From Jiangella ureilytica (GTDB taxonomy: Bacteria; Actinomycetota; Actinomycetes; Jiangellales; Jiangellaceae): 64,000 nucleotides of DNA. The notes under the pieces were generated by a model. That model worked only from the letters and a program-made list of their open reading frames with translations. It was not told the DNA's origin and did no database searches. The stretch lies in the NCBI RefSeq assembly GCF_004348545.1, contig NZ_SMKL01000012.1, positions 47,280 through 111,279 of the forward strand, in the 5' to 3' direction. How positions within the stretch are numbered: position 1 is the first letter of the stretch; every line of letters starts with the position of its first letter. Made by a program: the position numbers and the translations under genes. Shown here in pieces: positions 8,881-17,521 of the stretch.

Positions 8881-9443
8881 GACGACTCCTGACGTCGTTC
8901 GGCGACGAGTCGGAGGCCGAGCACCGACTCGACCTCTCGCAGCGACTCGTCCTCGAGGTAGCGGTGCAGGTACGGGACCCGTGTGAGCGAGGTGATGGCG
9001 AAACGCCGGGCGACGGCCTCGAGCATGGCGGTACCGGTGTGGAGGGACCGGTGCTTCTCCCGCCACCGCGGCAACGAGCCCGCAGCGCCGAAGTACCGGT
9101 CCGCGATCGCCGCATCCGCCGCCTCGTGCGCGAACTCGTCGACGACCAGCCGGCCGCTCGGGCGAAGCAGCGCACCCGCCGCGTTCAGCGCGCAGCCCAG
9201 GTCATCGACATGGTGCAGGGAGAGCGAGAAGACGACGGCGTCATAGGCCTCGCCGTCGCGGAAGCCGCAGATGTCGGCGATCCGGATCCCGGGCCGCGCC
9301 CACACAGGGTCGACGTCGATCGCGGTGACGGCGTACCCGTCGGCACGCAGCGTGTCGGCCAGCAGGCCGTCGCCACACCCGGCATCCAGCACACGGGCGG
9401 GAGCGGGAGGGAGACACGACGTGATGAAGTCCATGTCATCCAC
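8877..9443 (-). CDS. Class I SAM-dependent methyltransferase
   Basis: About 188 residues. Motif I is ARVLDAGCGDGLLADTL near residue 14-30, the acidic motif II is VTAIDVDP, and SLSLHHVDDLG corresponds to motif IV. Start taken as GTG 9443 because a GGGTGG stretch lies upstream; ATG 9434 is the alternative. It shares an operon with the efflux gene by a 4-base overlap and is divergent from a LysR gene that probably controls both. The methyl acceptor cannot be inferred. Confidence 0.85.
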   Translation of the reverse strand: MDDMDFITSCLPPAPARVLDAGCGDGLLADTLRADGYAVTAIDVDPVWARPGIRIADICGFRDGEAYDAVVFSLSLHHVDDLGCALNAAGALLRPSGRLVVDEFAHEAADAAIADRYFGAAGSLPRWREKHRSLHTGTAMLEAVARRFAITSLTRVPYLHRYLEDESLREVESVLGLRLVAERRQESS

Positions 9444-9478
9444 CGTGCTGCCACCCGGCCATAACCACAACTGCGGGT

Positions 9479-9501
9479 TGAGCAGAGCAGGTATACGCTC
9501 A
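9479..9501. promoter_or_regulatory. Candidate LysR operator and promoter
   Basis: TGAGC at 9479-9483 and GCTCA at 9497-9501 form an inverted repeat with a 13-base spacer in the 62-bp gap between the divergent methyltransferase and LysR genes. A TATAC stretch (9492-9496) lies inside and could be the LysR -10 box. LysR regulators typically bind such interrupted dyads and repress themselves while activating the divergent gene. Confidence 0.4.
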
Positions 9502-9505
9502 GAAC

Positions 9506-10387
9506 ATGCTCGAGACCTGGTCGCTCCGCGTGCTGGTCGAGGTGGCCGAGCGCGGTTCGTTCTCCGCCGCCGCCGAGGCGCTGACCATGACCCAGCCCGC
9601 CGTCTCTCGCCAGATCGCCTCGCTGGAGCACAAGGTCGGGGTGGCGCTGTTCCGCCGTGTCCCGCGCGGCGTCGCCCCCACCGCGGCGGGATCCATCGCC
9701 ATCGACGAGGCACGCGCCATCCTCGGGCGACTGGCGGGCATGGAGGCCCGGCTCGGTGCGTTCGCCGAGCTCCGCACCGGTCACGTCCGCGTGTCGGCGT
9801 TCCCCAGCGCCAACACCGGGTTCGCTCCCGAGGCGATCCGCCGCTTCAGCGACCTCTATCCCGGTGTCGAGGTCAGCCTGGTCGTCGCCGGCTGGCGCGA
9901 CATCCGCTCCGGCGGCGTCGACGTCGCGCTGGTGACCGACTGGGACGAGATCGACGACGACGGTGTCGGCCTGGTGCCGCTGCTCGAGGAGGAGCACTGG
10001 ATCGTGCTCCCCGCCACGCACCGCCTGGCCGGCCGGACCACCGTCCCCTTGCGAGAGCTGCGCGGCGAGACCTGGATCGAGGGTAGCCACCCCGACTGCC
10101 TCGGCCCGCTGGAGGGCCTCGAGAAGGCGCTCGGCGGCCCGCCGCACATCGGCTTCACCTGCGACGACTGGACCGGCAAACAGGCACTCGTCGCGGCGGG
10201 CATGGGCGTCACGATCATGTCGACGCTGGCGGGTTCGGCCGTGCGTCCGGACCTCGCGCTGCGGCCTACCGCGCCGGCACTCCCCCGCCGGCGCGTCCTC
10301 GCCGCCGTCAGGCCGAAGGGGGTCCGGCCCGCGGCGGCGAGCGCGATGCTGACGGTGCTCACCTCACTCGCCGCCCGCTACCATTAG
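9506..10387 (+). CDS. LysR-family transcriptional regulator
   Basis: A 293-residue LysR-type regulator. The N-terminal helix-turn-helix (about 1-60) contains GSFSAAAEALTMTQPAVSRQ and the SLEHKVGVALFRR linker helix. The periplasmic-binding-like effector domain spans about 90-290. It is divergent from the methyltransferase-MFS operon with only 62 bases between, the classic arrangement for a LysR controlling its neighbour. The effector is unknown. Confidence 0.93.
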   Translation: MLETWSLRVLVEVAERGSFSAAAEALTMTQPAVSRQIASLEHKVGVALFRRVPRGVAPTAAGSIAIDEARAILGRLAGMEARLGAFAELRTGHVRVSAFPSANTGFAPEAIRRFSDLYPGVEVSLVVAGWRDIRSGGVDVALVTDWDEIDDDGVGLVPLLEEEHWIVLPATHRLAGRTTVPLRELRGETWIEGSHPDCLGPLEGLEKALGGPPHIGFTCDDWTGKQALVAAGMGVTIMSTLAGSAVRPDLALRPTAPALPRRRVLAAVRPKGVRPAAASAMLTVLTSLAARYH

Positions 10388-10452
10388 GGGGTGTCTGACG
10401 GCGGCCGTGCTCGTCGAGGTCGAGGCTCAGTGCTCGGCTCGAGGACGCCGCG

Positions 10453-11538
10453 TCAGCGGAGCTGACTGGCGAGCGGGCAGCGGAACGGGTCCGGGACACG
10501 GCCGACGGCGTTGAGGTAGCGGACGATCGCCCGGTACGCATCGACGAAGCTCGTCTCCGTGTAGTGGACGTCGTGCTTGGCGCAGTGTTCCCGGACGAGG
10601 GCTCGCGCCCGCCGGAGGTTCGGCCGAGGCATGTTCGGGAAGAGGTGGTGCTCGATCTGGTAGTTGAGCCCGCCCATGGCGAAGCTGGTGAACCGGCCGC
10701 CGGCGATGTTGCGCGACATCAGCACCTGACGGCGCAGGAAGTCGATCTTCTGGTCGGCCGGGACGATGGGCATGCCCAGGTGGTTGGTCGCGAAGGTGCC
10801 CCCGAGCAGCAGGCCGAACATGGCCATCTGAACCCCGAAGAACGCGGCCGCCTTGCCGGGCGGCAGCACCAGCAGCAGCACGGTGATGTAGCCGCCGAGC
10901 CGCCCGGTGACGAACGCCACCTCCCACCATCGATGCTTGAGCGGCTGCCGGCCCGCGAGCCGCTGGATGCTCGCGACGTGCAGGGCGAGCCCGACGAACA
11001 TGATGAGCGGGAAGAAGTATCCCTGCCACTTCGTGAGGCGGGCCGCGAGCCCGCGCCGGCCCGACGCGATGGCGGGGGTGAACGCGAAGGCGCTGGGTCC
11101 GATATCGGGGTCGGCGCCTTCCTTGTTCGGATTGGCGTGGTGGCGGCTGTGCTTGCTCATCCACCAGCCGTGGCTGAGCCCTGCGAACAGCCCCGACAGC
11201 ACCCGGGACATCCAGTCGTTCCAGCGGTGGGACTTGAAGATCTGGCGGTGTGCGCTGTCGTGCCCCAGGAAGCTGATCTGGGTGAGCACGACCCCCAGCC
11301 CCGCGGCGAGGAGGAGCTGGAACCAGGAGTCGCCGAGGAACGCGAACGCGACCCAGATGCCGGCGAAGAGCGTCACGGTCGCGACGATCATCGTCCAGTA
11401 GTAGGTGTAGCGGCGCCGGAGCAGGCCGGCGGCGCGCACCTGCTGCGCCAGCTCGGTGTACGTGCTCACGAACCGCTCTCTGCGCGGCACGGCTCGGGTG
11501 TTCGATTCGGCTGTGGCGCTCGGCGAAATGGTGGTCAT
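10453..11538 (-). CDS. Membrane fatty acid desaturase
   Basis: Di-iron integral membrane desaturase of 361 residues. All three histidine boxes are present: HDSAH at 93-97, HSRHH at 130-134 and QIEHH at 294-298; the Gln in the last box is typical of front-end or acyl-CoA/acyl-lipid desaturases. Paired hydrophobic segments lie at about 48-92 and 175-245. Start at 11538 with GGAGAA upstream. The glycosyltransferase gene lies 61 bases upstream on the same strand. It probably modifies membrane lipid fluidity; substrate and double-bond position are not readable. Confidence 0.92.
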   Translation of the reverse strand: MTTISPSATAESNTRAVPRRERFVSTYTELAQQVRAAGLLRRRYTYYWTMIVATVTLFAGIWVAFAFLGDSWFQLLLAAGLGVVLTQISFLGHDSAHRQIFKSHRWNDWMSRVLSGLFAGLSHGWWMSKHSRHHANPNKEGADPDIGPSAFAFTPAIASGRRGLAARLTKWQGYFFPLIMFVGLALHVASIQRLAGRQPLKHRWWEVAFVTGRLGGYITVLLLVLPPGKAAAFFGVQMAMFGLLLGGTFATNHLGMPIVPADQKIDFLRRQVLMSRNIAGGRFTSFAMGGLNYQIEHHLFPNMPRPNLRRARALVREHCAKHDVHYTETSFVDAYRAIVRYLNAVGRVPDPFRCPLASQLR

Positions 11539-11599
11539 GTGGTTCTCCCTGTCGCCGGCGCGGCTTGCGCCGTCAACGTCTGGCCGGCCCCCGTCCCTG

Positions 11600-12760
11600 T
11601 CATGCTCTGTACCCAGCCGGCCGGATGTCATCCCGCTCGTCCGCGAGCCCGGCCCTGGGTCGCGGCGGTTCTGCCGACGGCGCGGCGATCAGTTCCTCGA
11701 GCTGCCGGACGATGGTCGCGGGCGGGATCGGCGCCGGCTCGGCGAGGACGCTCAGCAGCGTGTCGACGGACTGCCCGACGGTGAATCTCGCGCCGGCGTC
11801 GCGGCGAGCGGCGTCGGAGAGCGGCCCGGCGGCCACGGCCGCCCGGATGCCCCAGGCGAGCGCCTCGGCGTCGTCCGGCTTGATCAGGGACACGCCCCCG
11901 CAGTCGGTCTCGGGCAGGCCGCCGTCGTCGGAGGCGATGACCCGGCAGCCGGCGTGCTGGGCCTCGATCGAGACGATGCCGAAGGTCTCGTGCCAGTACT
12001 GGCTGTTGGACGGCATCACCACGATGTCGTGCTCGGCCATCAGCGCCGCCATGGCGGCCGGCGTCTTGCGGGTGGGGACGACGGAGATCCGGGGATGCGC
12101 GTCGAGCAGCCGCTCGATGACCTTGCCCTGCGGCTTGTCGGCTCCGGCTGTCGTCGCCATGAAGTCGAGGTCGAGGTCCTGGTCGATGACGTCGATGTGC
12201 AGCGTCGACAGCAGGGTGTAGATGCCCTTCTCCGGGCTGAGTCGGCCGGCGAACAGCACCCTGGTGCGGCCGCCGGTGTTGACCGGCCGGGGCTGCGTGG
12301 CGAAGCAGGGCTCGGCGAACGGGTAGACGACCCTGATGGTGGCGACGTCGACATCGAGGAAGCGCGACCACAGTCCGGCCGCGTAGTGGCTGGTGGCGAT
12401 CAGCGACCGATCCCTGGTCCCGTCGGCGGCGAACGCCCACTCGTGTTCCCGGATGGGCGGCGGGTTGTGCAGGATCAGGTACGCCGGCGTCTTCGTCGCC
12501 ACCATGTACGGCTCGTTGACGAAGACGACGGTGCCGTCGAGGTCTCCCACTTCGGCCAGTGTCGCCAGGGACCGGAACGGGATGTCCGCGAACTCGTCGC
12601 GGCCGTCGGCGGTGCCCAGCCCGACGGTGACGACCTGCGCCGGGACACCGCGCCGGTTCAGTTCGCGGACCTGACCGACGGTGTAGTTCTCGGATCCGCC
12701 GGTGCCCGCCGGAAGCGGGTTGCCCGGGGACCAGATGAAGGAGATCAACGCGTGTACCAC
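11600..12760 (-). CDS. Glycosyltransferase family 4 (GT-B fold)
   Basis: A 386-residue GT-B enzyme. The C-terminal domain has VLFAGRLSPEKGIYTLL near residue 166 and HETFGIVSIEAQHAG, the E-x7-E donor-binding motif, then GGLPE. The N-terminal acceptor domain begins with PAGTGGSENYTVGQVRELNRRG, a glycine loop followed by a helix. Start GTG 12760 has a weak ribosome site. Sugar donor and acceptor are unknown; the downstream desaturase gene hints at an envelope lipid role, which is only inference. Confidence 0.88.
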   Translation of the reverse strand: MVHALISFIWSPGNPLPAGTGGSENYTVGQVRELNRRGVPAQVVTVGLGTADGRDEFADIPFRSLATLAEVGDLDGTVVFVNEPYMVATKTPAYLILHNPPPIREHEWAFAADGTRDRSLIATSHYAAGLWSRFLDVDVATIRVVYPFAEPCFATQPRPVNTGGRTRVLFAGRLSPEKGIYTLLSTLHIDVIDQDLDLDFMATTAGADKPQGKVIERLLDAHPRISVVPTRKTPAAMAALMAEHDIVVMPSNSQYWHETFGIVSIEAQHAGCRVIASDDGGLPETDCGGVSLIKPDDAEALAWGIRAAVAAGPLSDAARRDAGARFTVGQSVDTLLSVLAEPAPIPPATIVRQLEELIAAPSAEPPRPRAGLADERDDIRPAGYRA

Positions 12761-13081
12761 CCAAGGGTCGGCTGATTCGGACTCGAACAGGGCGCGGTCG
12801 TATGACCGCGGCTGCGAGCCCGGACGCGACGTCGGGCCATGACGACGGCCCGCGCGAAATCGACCAAGCGTGAGGGAGATCTACGTCAACGCCGAAACAC
12901 CCGACGACCGGGCAGAGGCGCATCCCACAACATTCGATGAAACAACGATCACAGCTATCCATACACTACCATGAACAGCGCCATTACCAGCACGAACAGT
13001 AGAAGAACGACGGCGACGGGGCCGCCTGCGGTCCGCGGTGCGAATCCGGAGCCGACCCCGTCACGCCGGGTGCTGCGAGAC
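12761..13081. other. 321-bp gap upstream of glycosyltransferase
   Basis: It holds a 7-bp stem (12793-12799 with 12804-12810, loop GTAT) near the glycosyltransferase start, and an unusually AT-rich patch at about 12930-12975. On the minus strand an open stretch of about 42 codons (13080 to a TAG at 12955) ends in a strongly hydrophobic segment, PVAVVLLLFVLVMALFMVVY, but has no usable start codon. It could be a remnant of a small membrane protein gene. Confidence 0.4.
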
Positions 13082-16000
13082 CTACTCGACCGGCGTCTCC
13101 GCCGGCTCGTCCGGCGCACCGAACGGCGAGAAGTACGGCCACAGCGGCGAGGTCCGGTCCCACCGGCCCGGCCGGCCGTCGGCCGCCGCCGTCGTGAACA
13201 CCGCGGGCTCGGCGGCCGTCACGCCGCCACCGGCACTCGTCGCCGTCACGATCCACGCGTACGTCGTCGACGGCGCCAGGCCCGGCCAGTCCGCCGTCGC
13301 CACCGCGCCCGAGGGCACCGTCACCGAGCCGACCTCGGCCACCGGGACGTACAGCGCCAGCGCGTCGGTCCGGAACGTCGTCGACCGGGTCTGCAGGTCG
13401 ACCGGGAGCACCATGGCGTCCTCGGTGCCGTCGTACCGGCCGTCGGTGTCGAACTCCGTCGCCCCGAAGTTCGCCAGCAGCGGCGAGTAGGTGTCGACGA
13501 TCATCTCGGAACGGTCGACGTCGAACTGCAGCAGCCGGAAGAAGCTGGCGCCGAACCGCAGCTGGTCGTCCGGGTCGTAGCCGCCGACGTCCGTGAGGCC
13601 CAGCCGCTCGGCGGACACCGTGTAGAACTGGTAGTCCGCCAGCAGCTCCACCACGCCGCGCCCGATCTCGCCGCCGACCTGCGGCTTGATGTTGGTGGCG
13701 ACCCCGTGCTCGTGCCCGGCCAGCACCAGGAACACGTTCGGGTTGGGCTCGACCACCCGCCGGTAGAGCAGCGCCCCGTCCGGAGCGGAGAAACCGGCCA
13801 TGCGCCCGTCCGGGTTGGTCGACGGGACGAGGTAGTCGTGCGAGAGCAGGATGCCGTTGCGGTCCGGGAACCGCTCGAAGATCGAGGTGGCCCACTCGGC
13901 CTCCTCCTTCGTCACCCCGTACGAGAGCCCGACGACGACGAAGTCCAGCCCGCCGGCCGAGAACAGGTCGTAGTGGTTCTGGTTGTCGCCTTCGCGCCAC
14001 GGGCCGCCGTACTCCGCGTGCTCCCACTGGTCGTCCGCGGCGGCGTACCGGTCCGGGCCGTAGTACTGGTTGTACAGCGCCTCCGGCCCGGTCTCGCGGC
14101 CGGCCTGGTTGTCGTGGTTGCCGGCGATGACGCCGTTCGGGATGCCGGCGCCGTCGAGCACGCCCTGCTGCTGCGACGAGAACTCGAACTCGCCGATGAC
14201 CTGCTGGCGCATCGGCTCGTCCAACGCCGGGCGGGTGTTGTTCTCGATGATGTCGCCGGTGTGCGCGGCGTAGGCGATCTTCCGCAGCTCCGCGTTGTCG
14301 ACGACCCAGTCGACGATCCCCTCGTAGGCCGACGCCCAGACGGCGCGCTCCTCCGGCGTCTCCTGCTCGACGGCGCCCTCGGAGATGTACTGCGTGTCGG
14401 TGAAGTGGACGATCGAGAAGTCGTACGTCGACGGGTCGGCGAAGCCCTCGGGGTCGCCGGCCTCCATGTCGTCGGCGAACGGGTCCTGCGCCGTCACCAG
14501 CACGTGCACCCGGCCGCGGTCCACATACCGCCGCGCGACGGTGGCCGACAGGACGGTGCTGCCCTCGACGGCGCCGCGCGCGGTCCCGAGGGCCTCCCAC
14601 GCGCCGGCCGACGGGTCCCAGGCGTGCAGCGTCGCCAGCCGCTGCGGGTCGACGACGCCCTCCCAGCGCAGGAAGGGCGTGTCGACGTTCGCGCGGACCC
14701 GGATGTCGAAGCGCTGGTAGGTGAGCTCGCGGCTGGTCGGCGCGGCCAGCGTGCGCCCGTCCAACGGGGCCAGGTCCCTCGTCGACACCGGCCGTTCCCC
14801 CGGCACCCGCAGCGTCGTCGGCATCGTCGCCGTCGAGCCCTGCCAGGCGGTGTCGGCGGTGAACACCTCGGCCTGCGAGAACGTCGCCTCCACGTCGCCG
14901 CCGCCCGGCGTGGCCACCCGCGCCGACAAGGACGCCGTCGAACCCACGTCGGTCGCGCCCTGCGCCGGCGACGGCTCGGCCGGGACGTCCGGGATGCCGG
15001 CGCTGGTGAAGACGATCTCGCGGACGGCGGTGTTGCCCAAGACGTCGGTGCCGGTCACCGAGAGCGTGTGCTCCCCCGGCGCCAGGCCCGGGCCCACGAG
15101 CGACCCCAGCGCGACCTCGGCGCCGTCCAGCGTCACCACCGGACCCGACAGCACACCCGACGCGTCGTCGACCGCGACGTCCAGCACCACCGACGACGTG
15201 AGCGTCGAGCCCGCGGCCGGCGTGCTCGTCACGACGTCCGGCGCGGTGTTGTCCGTCTCCAGCACACGCGTTGCCACCTCGCCCGTCGTCGACGACGCGG
15301 CGATGGTGTGCGAGCCGTCCGGCAGGGCCGCCGTGTCGAGGTCCGCCCTGAGGCCGCGCGACGGCGCGTCGACGACGAAGTTGAGGTCGACCTCGCGCAG
15401 CGGGTTCGCCGACGAGCCGCAACTGCCGTCGCCCATCCCGTAGCCGGCCTGCGGCCGCTGGACGGTCGCCGTGCCCTCGGCCGGGGTGAGGGCGACGCCG
15501 GAGATCGCATAGTCGTCCCGGTTGTCGCCGCAGCTGGTCGAGAACGTGCCGGTGACCAGGTCGATGGTGTTCCAGCCCGGCATGAGCCACTCGTTCGGGA
15601 TGGTGACGTCGACGCGCTCGCTGACGTAGTCACCGCCCAGGTCGACCCTCATGCCGTTGACCAGCAGGTAGCTGTGGTAGCGCGCCTCGATGGAGTTCGT
15701 CCCGACATCGAAGCTGACGGTGGCCAGGCCCGAGCCGAGGGTCGGGCGCACGTGGGTCGCCGGAGCGTCGATGGTGTAGTGCAGCTCCACCTCGCGCAAC
15801 GCCGTCGTGCTGGTGCCGCACGACCCGTCGCCCATCGCGTACGACGGCGCGATCTGCTGGCCCGTCGCGGTCCCCTCGGTGAGCGTGAGGGCCAGGTTCG
15901 AGAGGGTGAAGTCGTCGCGGTTCACGCCGCACGACTCGCTGCGCCCGCCGGTGACGACGGTGATGACGTTCTCGCCCGGGCGCAGGTACTGGTTCGGGAT

Positions 16001-17104
16001 GGCGAAGTCGACCCGCTGGCTCACGTAGTTGCCGCCGAGGTCGATCTTCTTGCCGTTGACCAGCAGGTGGTTGTGGTAGCGGACGTCGAGGGAGTTGCCG
16101 CCGACGTCGAAGCTGAACGTGGCCGCGCCGCCGCCGAGGGTCGGCGCGGTGACCGGCTCGGCGCCGTCGACGGTGAGTGCCGGCACGCCGCCGGACGTCC
16201 CCGCCGGGAACGACGCGAACACCGGCTGGATGCCGGCCGTCAGGGTGCCGTCGGCCGGGGCGAGGTGCGGGGCGCCGGTCGGGGCGTTGTTGACGGTGAC
16301 GGTGTGCGTGACGGTCGTGTTCGACGTGGTCCGGGCCACGATCTCGTGCGGGCCGTTCGCCAGCGTCGTCGTGTCGACCTGCGCGGTCAGCCCGGTGGTG
16401 GCCTGCGGCTCGCCGGCGATGTCGAAGGTCAGCTCCGCGGTCAGCAGCAGCGACGTGTTCGAGCCGCAGCTGCCGTCGCCGAAGGAGTAGCTGAACTCGT
16501 TCGCCTCGCCGTCGGCGACCTCTCCGAGCAGTTCGAGCGTGAAGTCGGACAGCACGAAGTCGTCGTAGTTGGTGCCACAGCTCGACGAGACGGTGCCGGC
16601 GAAGACCTCGACGGTGTTCTCACCCTGGCGCAGGTGCTCGTTCGGGAGGTCGAGGCTGACCCGCTGGTTGACAGCGTCGCCGAGGTCGATCCGGTGCGTG
16701 CCGTTGACCAGCACGTAGTTGCGGTAGCGCGCCTCGGTCGAGTTGCTGCCCACGTCGAAGTTCAGCGTCGAGACGCCGACGGTCGGGGTGGCGTCCTCGA
16801 TCGGTGCGCCGTCGACGGAGAGGCTCGTGACGTCGTCGCCGGCGGTGGCCGGGACCGACGCGACGGTGACGACGCCCTCGAGGTACGCGCCGTCGGCGGG
16901 AGTGAGGGACGGCGGGGTGACGGCGGCGGGGCGGGCCCGCTCGGCCGCGGCCTCGGCGGCCTCCGCGGCCCCAGCCGCCTCCGTCGTCGCGTACGACGCG
17001 GGCCACGCGGCCCCGACGAGCACGGCCGCCAGCGCGGCGGCGACGATGCCGGCGCGTCTCACGCGTCGTGCGCGGTGGGCGGACTGACGTGGCGGGTGCG
17101 TCAT
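13082..17104 (-). CDS. Large secreted metallophosphoesterase with three Cys-containing repeat modules
   Basis: A 1340-residue exported protein. A signal peptide (about 1-40) ends in an Ala-rich stretch. Three homologous modules lie at about 113-230, 325-447 and 456-580; each has FDVG.NS..RY, VNG, a second VS.RV-type strand, then a Cys in SC(G) and a second Cys in GDGSCG. Ig/fibronectin-like regions follow (620-880). The calcineurin-like domain at about 896-1135 has FTDTQY (Asp903), HTGDIIENN (Asp951), AGNHDN (996-998), LSHDY (His1089) and AGHEHG (His1131, His1133). A fibronectin-like tail closes it. Function is probably hydrolysis of phosphate esters or nucleotides outside the cell, with carbohydrate or surface binding by the repeats; the latter is inferred. 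Confidence 0.9.
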   Translation of the reverse strand: MTHPPRQSAHRARRVRRAGIVAAALAAVLVGAAWPASYATTEAAGAAEAAEAAAERARPAAVTPPSLTPADGAYLEGVVTVASVPATAGDDVTSLSVDGAPIEDATPTVGVSTLNFDVGSNSTEARYRNYVLVNGTHRIDLGDAVNQRVSLDLPNEHLRQGENTVEVFAGTVSSSCGTNYDDFVLSDFTLELLGEVADGEANEFSYSFGDGSCGSNTSLLLTAELTFDIAGEPQATTGLTAQVDTTTLANGPHEIVARTTSNTTVTHTVTVNNAPTGAPHLAPADGTLTAGIQPVFASFPAGTSGGVPALTVDGAEPVTAPTLGGGAATFSFDVGGNSLDVRYHNHLLVNGKKIDLGGNYVSQRVDFAIPNQYLRPGENVITVVTGGRSESCGVNRDDFTLSNLALTLTEGTATGQQIAPSYAMGDGSCGTSTTALREVELHYTIDAPATHVRPTLGSGLATVSFDVGTNSIEARYHSYLLVNGMRVDLGGDYVSERVDVTIPNEWLMPGWNTIDLVTGTFSTSCGDNRDDYAISGVALTPAEGTATVQRPQAGYGMGDGSCGSSANPLREVDLNFVVDAPSRGLRADLDTAALPDGSHTIAASSTTGEVATRVLETDNTAPDVVTSTPAAGSTLTSSVVLDVAVDDASGVLSGPVVTLDGAEVALGSLVGPGLAPGEHTLSVTGTDVLGNTAVREIVFTSAGIPDVPAEPSPAQGATDVGSTASLSARVATPGGGDVEATFSQAEVFTADTAWQGSTATMPTTLRVPGERPVSTRDLAPLDGRTLAAPTSRELTYQRFDIRVRANVDTPFLRWEGVVDPQRLATLHAWDPSAGAWEALGTARGAVEGSTVLSATVARRYVDRGRVHVLVTAQDPFADDMEAGDPEGFADPSTYDFSIVHFTDTQYISEGAVEQETPEERAVWASAYEGIVDWVVDNAELRKIAYAAHTGDIIENNTRPALDEPMRQQVIGEFEFSSQQQGVLDGAGIPNGVIAGNHDNQAGRETGPEALYNQYYGPDRYAAADDQWEHAEYGGPWREGDNQNHYDLFSAGGLDFVVVGLSYGVTKEEAEWATSIFERFPDRNGILLSHDYLVPSTNPDGRMAGFSAPDGALLYRRVVEPNPNVFLVLAGHEHGVATNIKPQVGGEIGRGVVELLADYQFYTVSAERLGLTDVGGYDPDDQLRFGASFFRLLQFDVDRSEMIVDTYSPLLANFGATEFDTDGRYDGTEDAMVLPVDLQTRSTTFRTDALALYVPVAEVGSVTVPSGAVATADWPGLAPSTTYAWIVTATSAGGGVTAAEPAVFTTAAADGRPGRWDRTSPLWPYFSPFGAPDEPAETPVE

Positions 17105-17521
17105 CGACCAGGCCTCTCTTCGGGGGACGAACGCAGGATTGTCGCGATTGCCGGGAACCTCTGCGGGACCGCGGAGGGAAACGGCGGTGACCGTGACGTG
17201 AACCCTTCGAGCGGCGGCTGCGAGAGACCGAGTGTCCGTGTGGCCGGGGCGGCCGGCCCGAAGGTCGGCGACTGCTCGCCGGCGCCGCTCGCCGACGCCG
17301 CCCAGAACTGCTGCTCCGCGGGGCGGTCTCCGGCGCACCGCCGTCGCCGGCCGCTCTCACTGACGTCGATCTTGGAGCAAGTGCGCCATCTCTCGGACAT
17401 TCCGCCGCACAATCGCCCCGTTTCTCCAAGATCAACGTCGTCCGGGGGAAGCGACGCCCTTCGGCCCGCCCCGGATCTCACTCGGTGACGAGCTCCGGGC
17501 ATCGAAGACGGTCGATGCGGG
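17105..17521. other. 417-bp intergenic region upstream of phosphoesterase
   Basis: No convincing gene on either strand; long open frames here lack coding features. The region must carry the promoter of the secreted phosphoesterase and contains the imperfect inverted repeat at 17362-17439. Confidence 0.5.
17362..17439. repeat. Imperfect inverted repeat, related to the one at 532-600
   Basis: The arm at 17362-17380 (GACGTCGATCTTGGAGCAA) pairs with 17421-17439 with two mismatches over 19 bases and a 40-base spacer. The arm core (T/C)GATCTTGGAG matches GTTGATCATGGAG of the repeat at 532-600, and the right flank contains GCCCCGTTTCTCCAAGATC. It lies between two genes on the minus strand, so it could end the LysR transcript. 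Confidence 0.6.

Noticed and set aside
12971..17488. A 1505-codon open frame on the plus strand opposite the phosphoesterase
   Set aside because: It is the antisense shadow of a real gene in GC-rich DNA: Arg/Gly/Val-rich without domains, while the minus strand has signal peptide, repeats and a catalytic domain.
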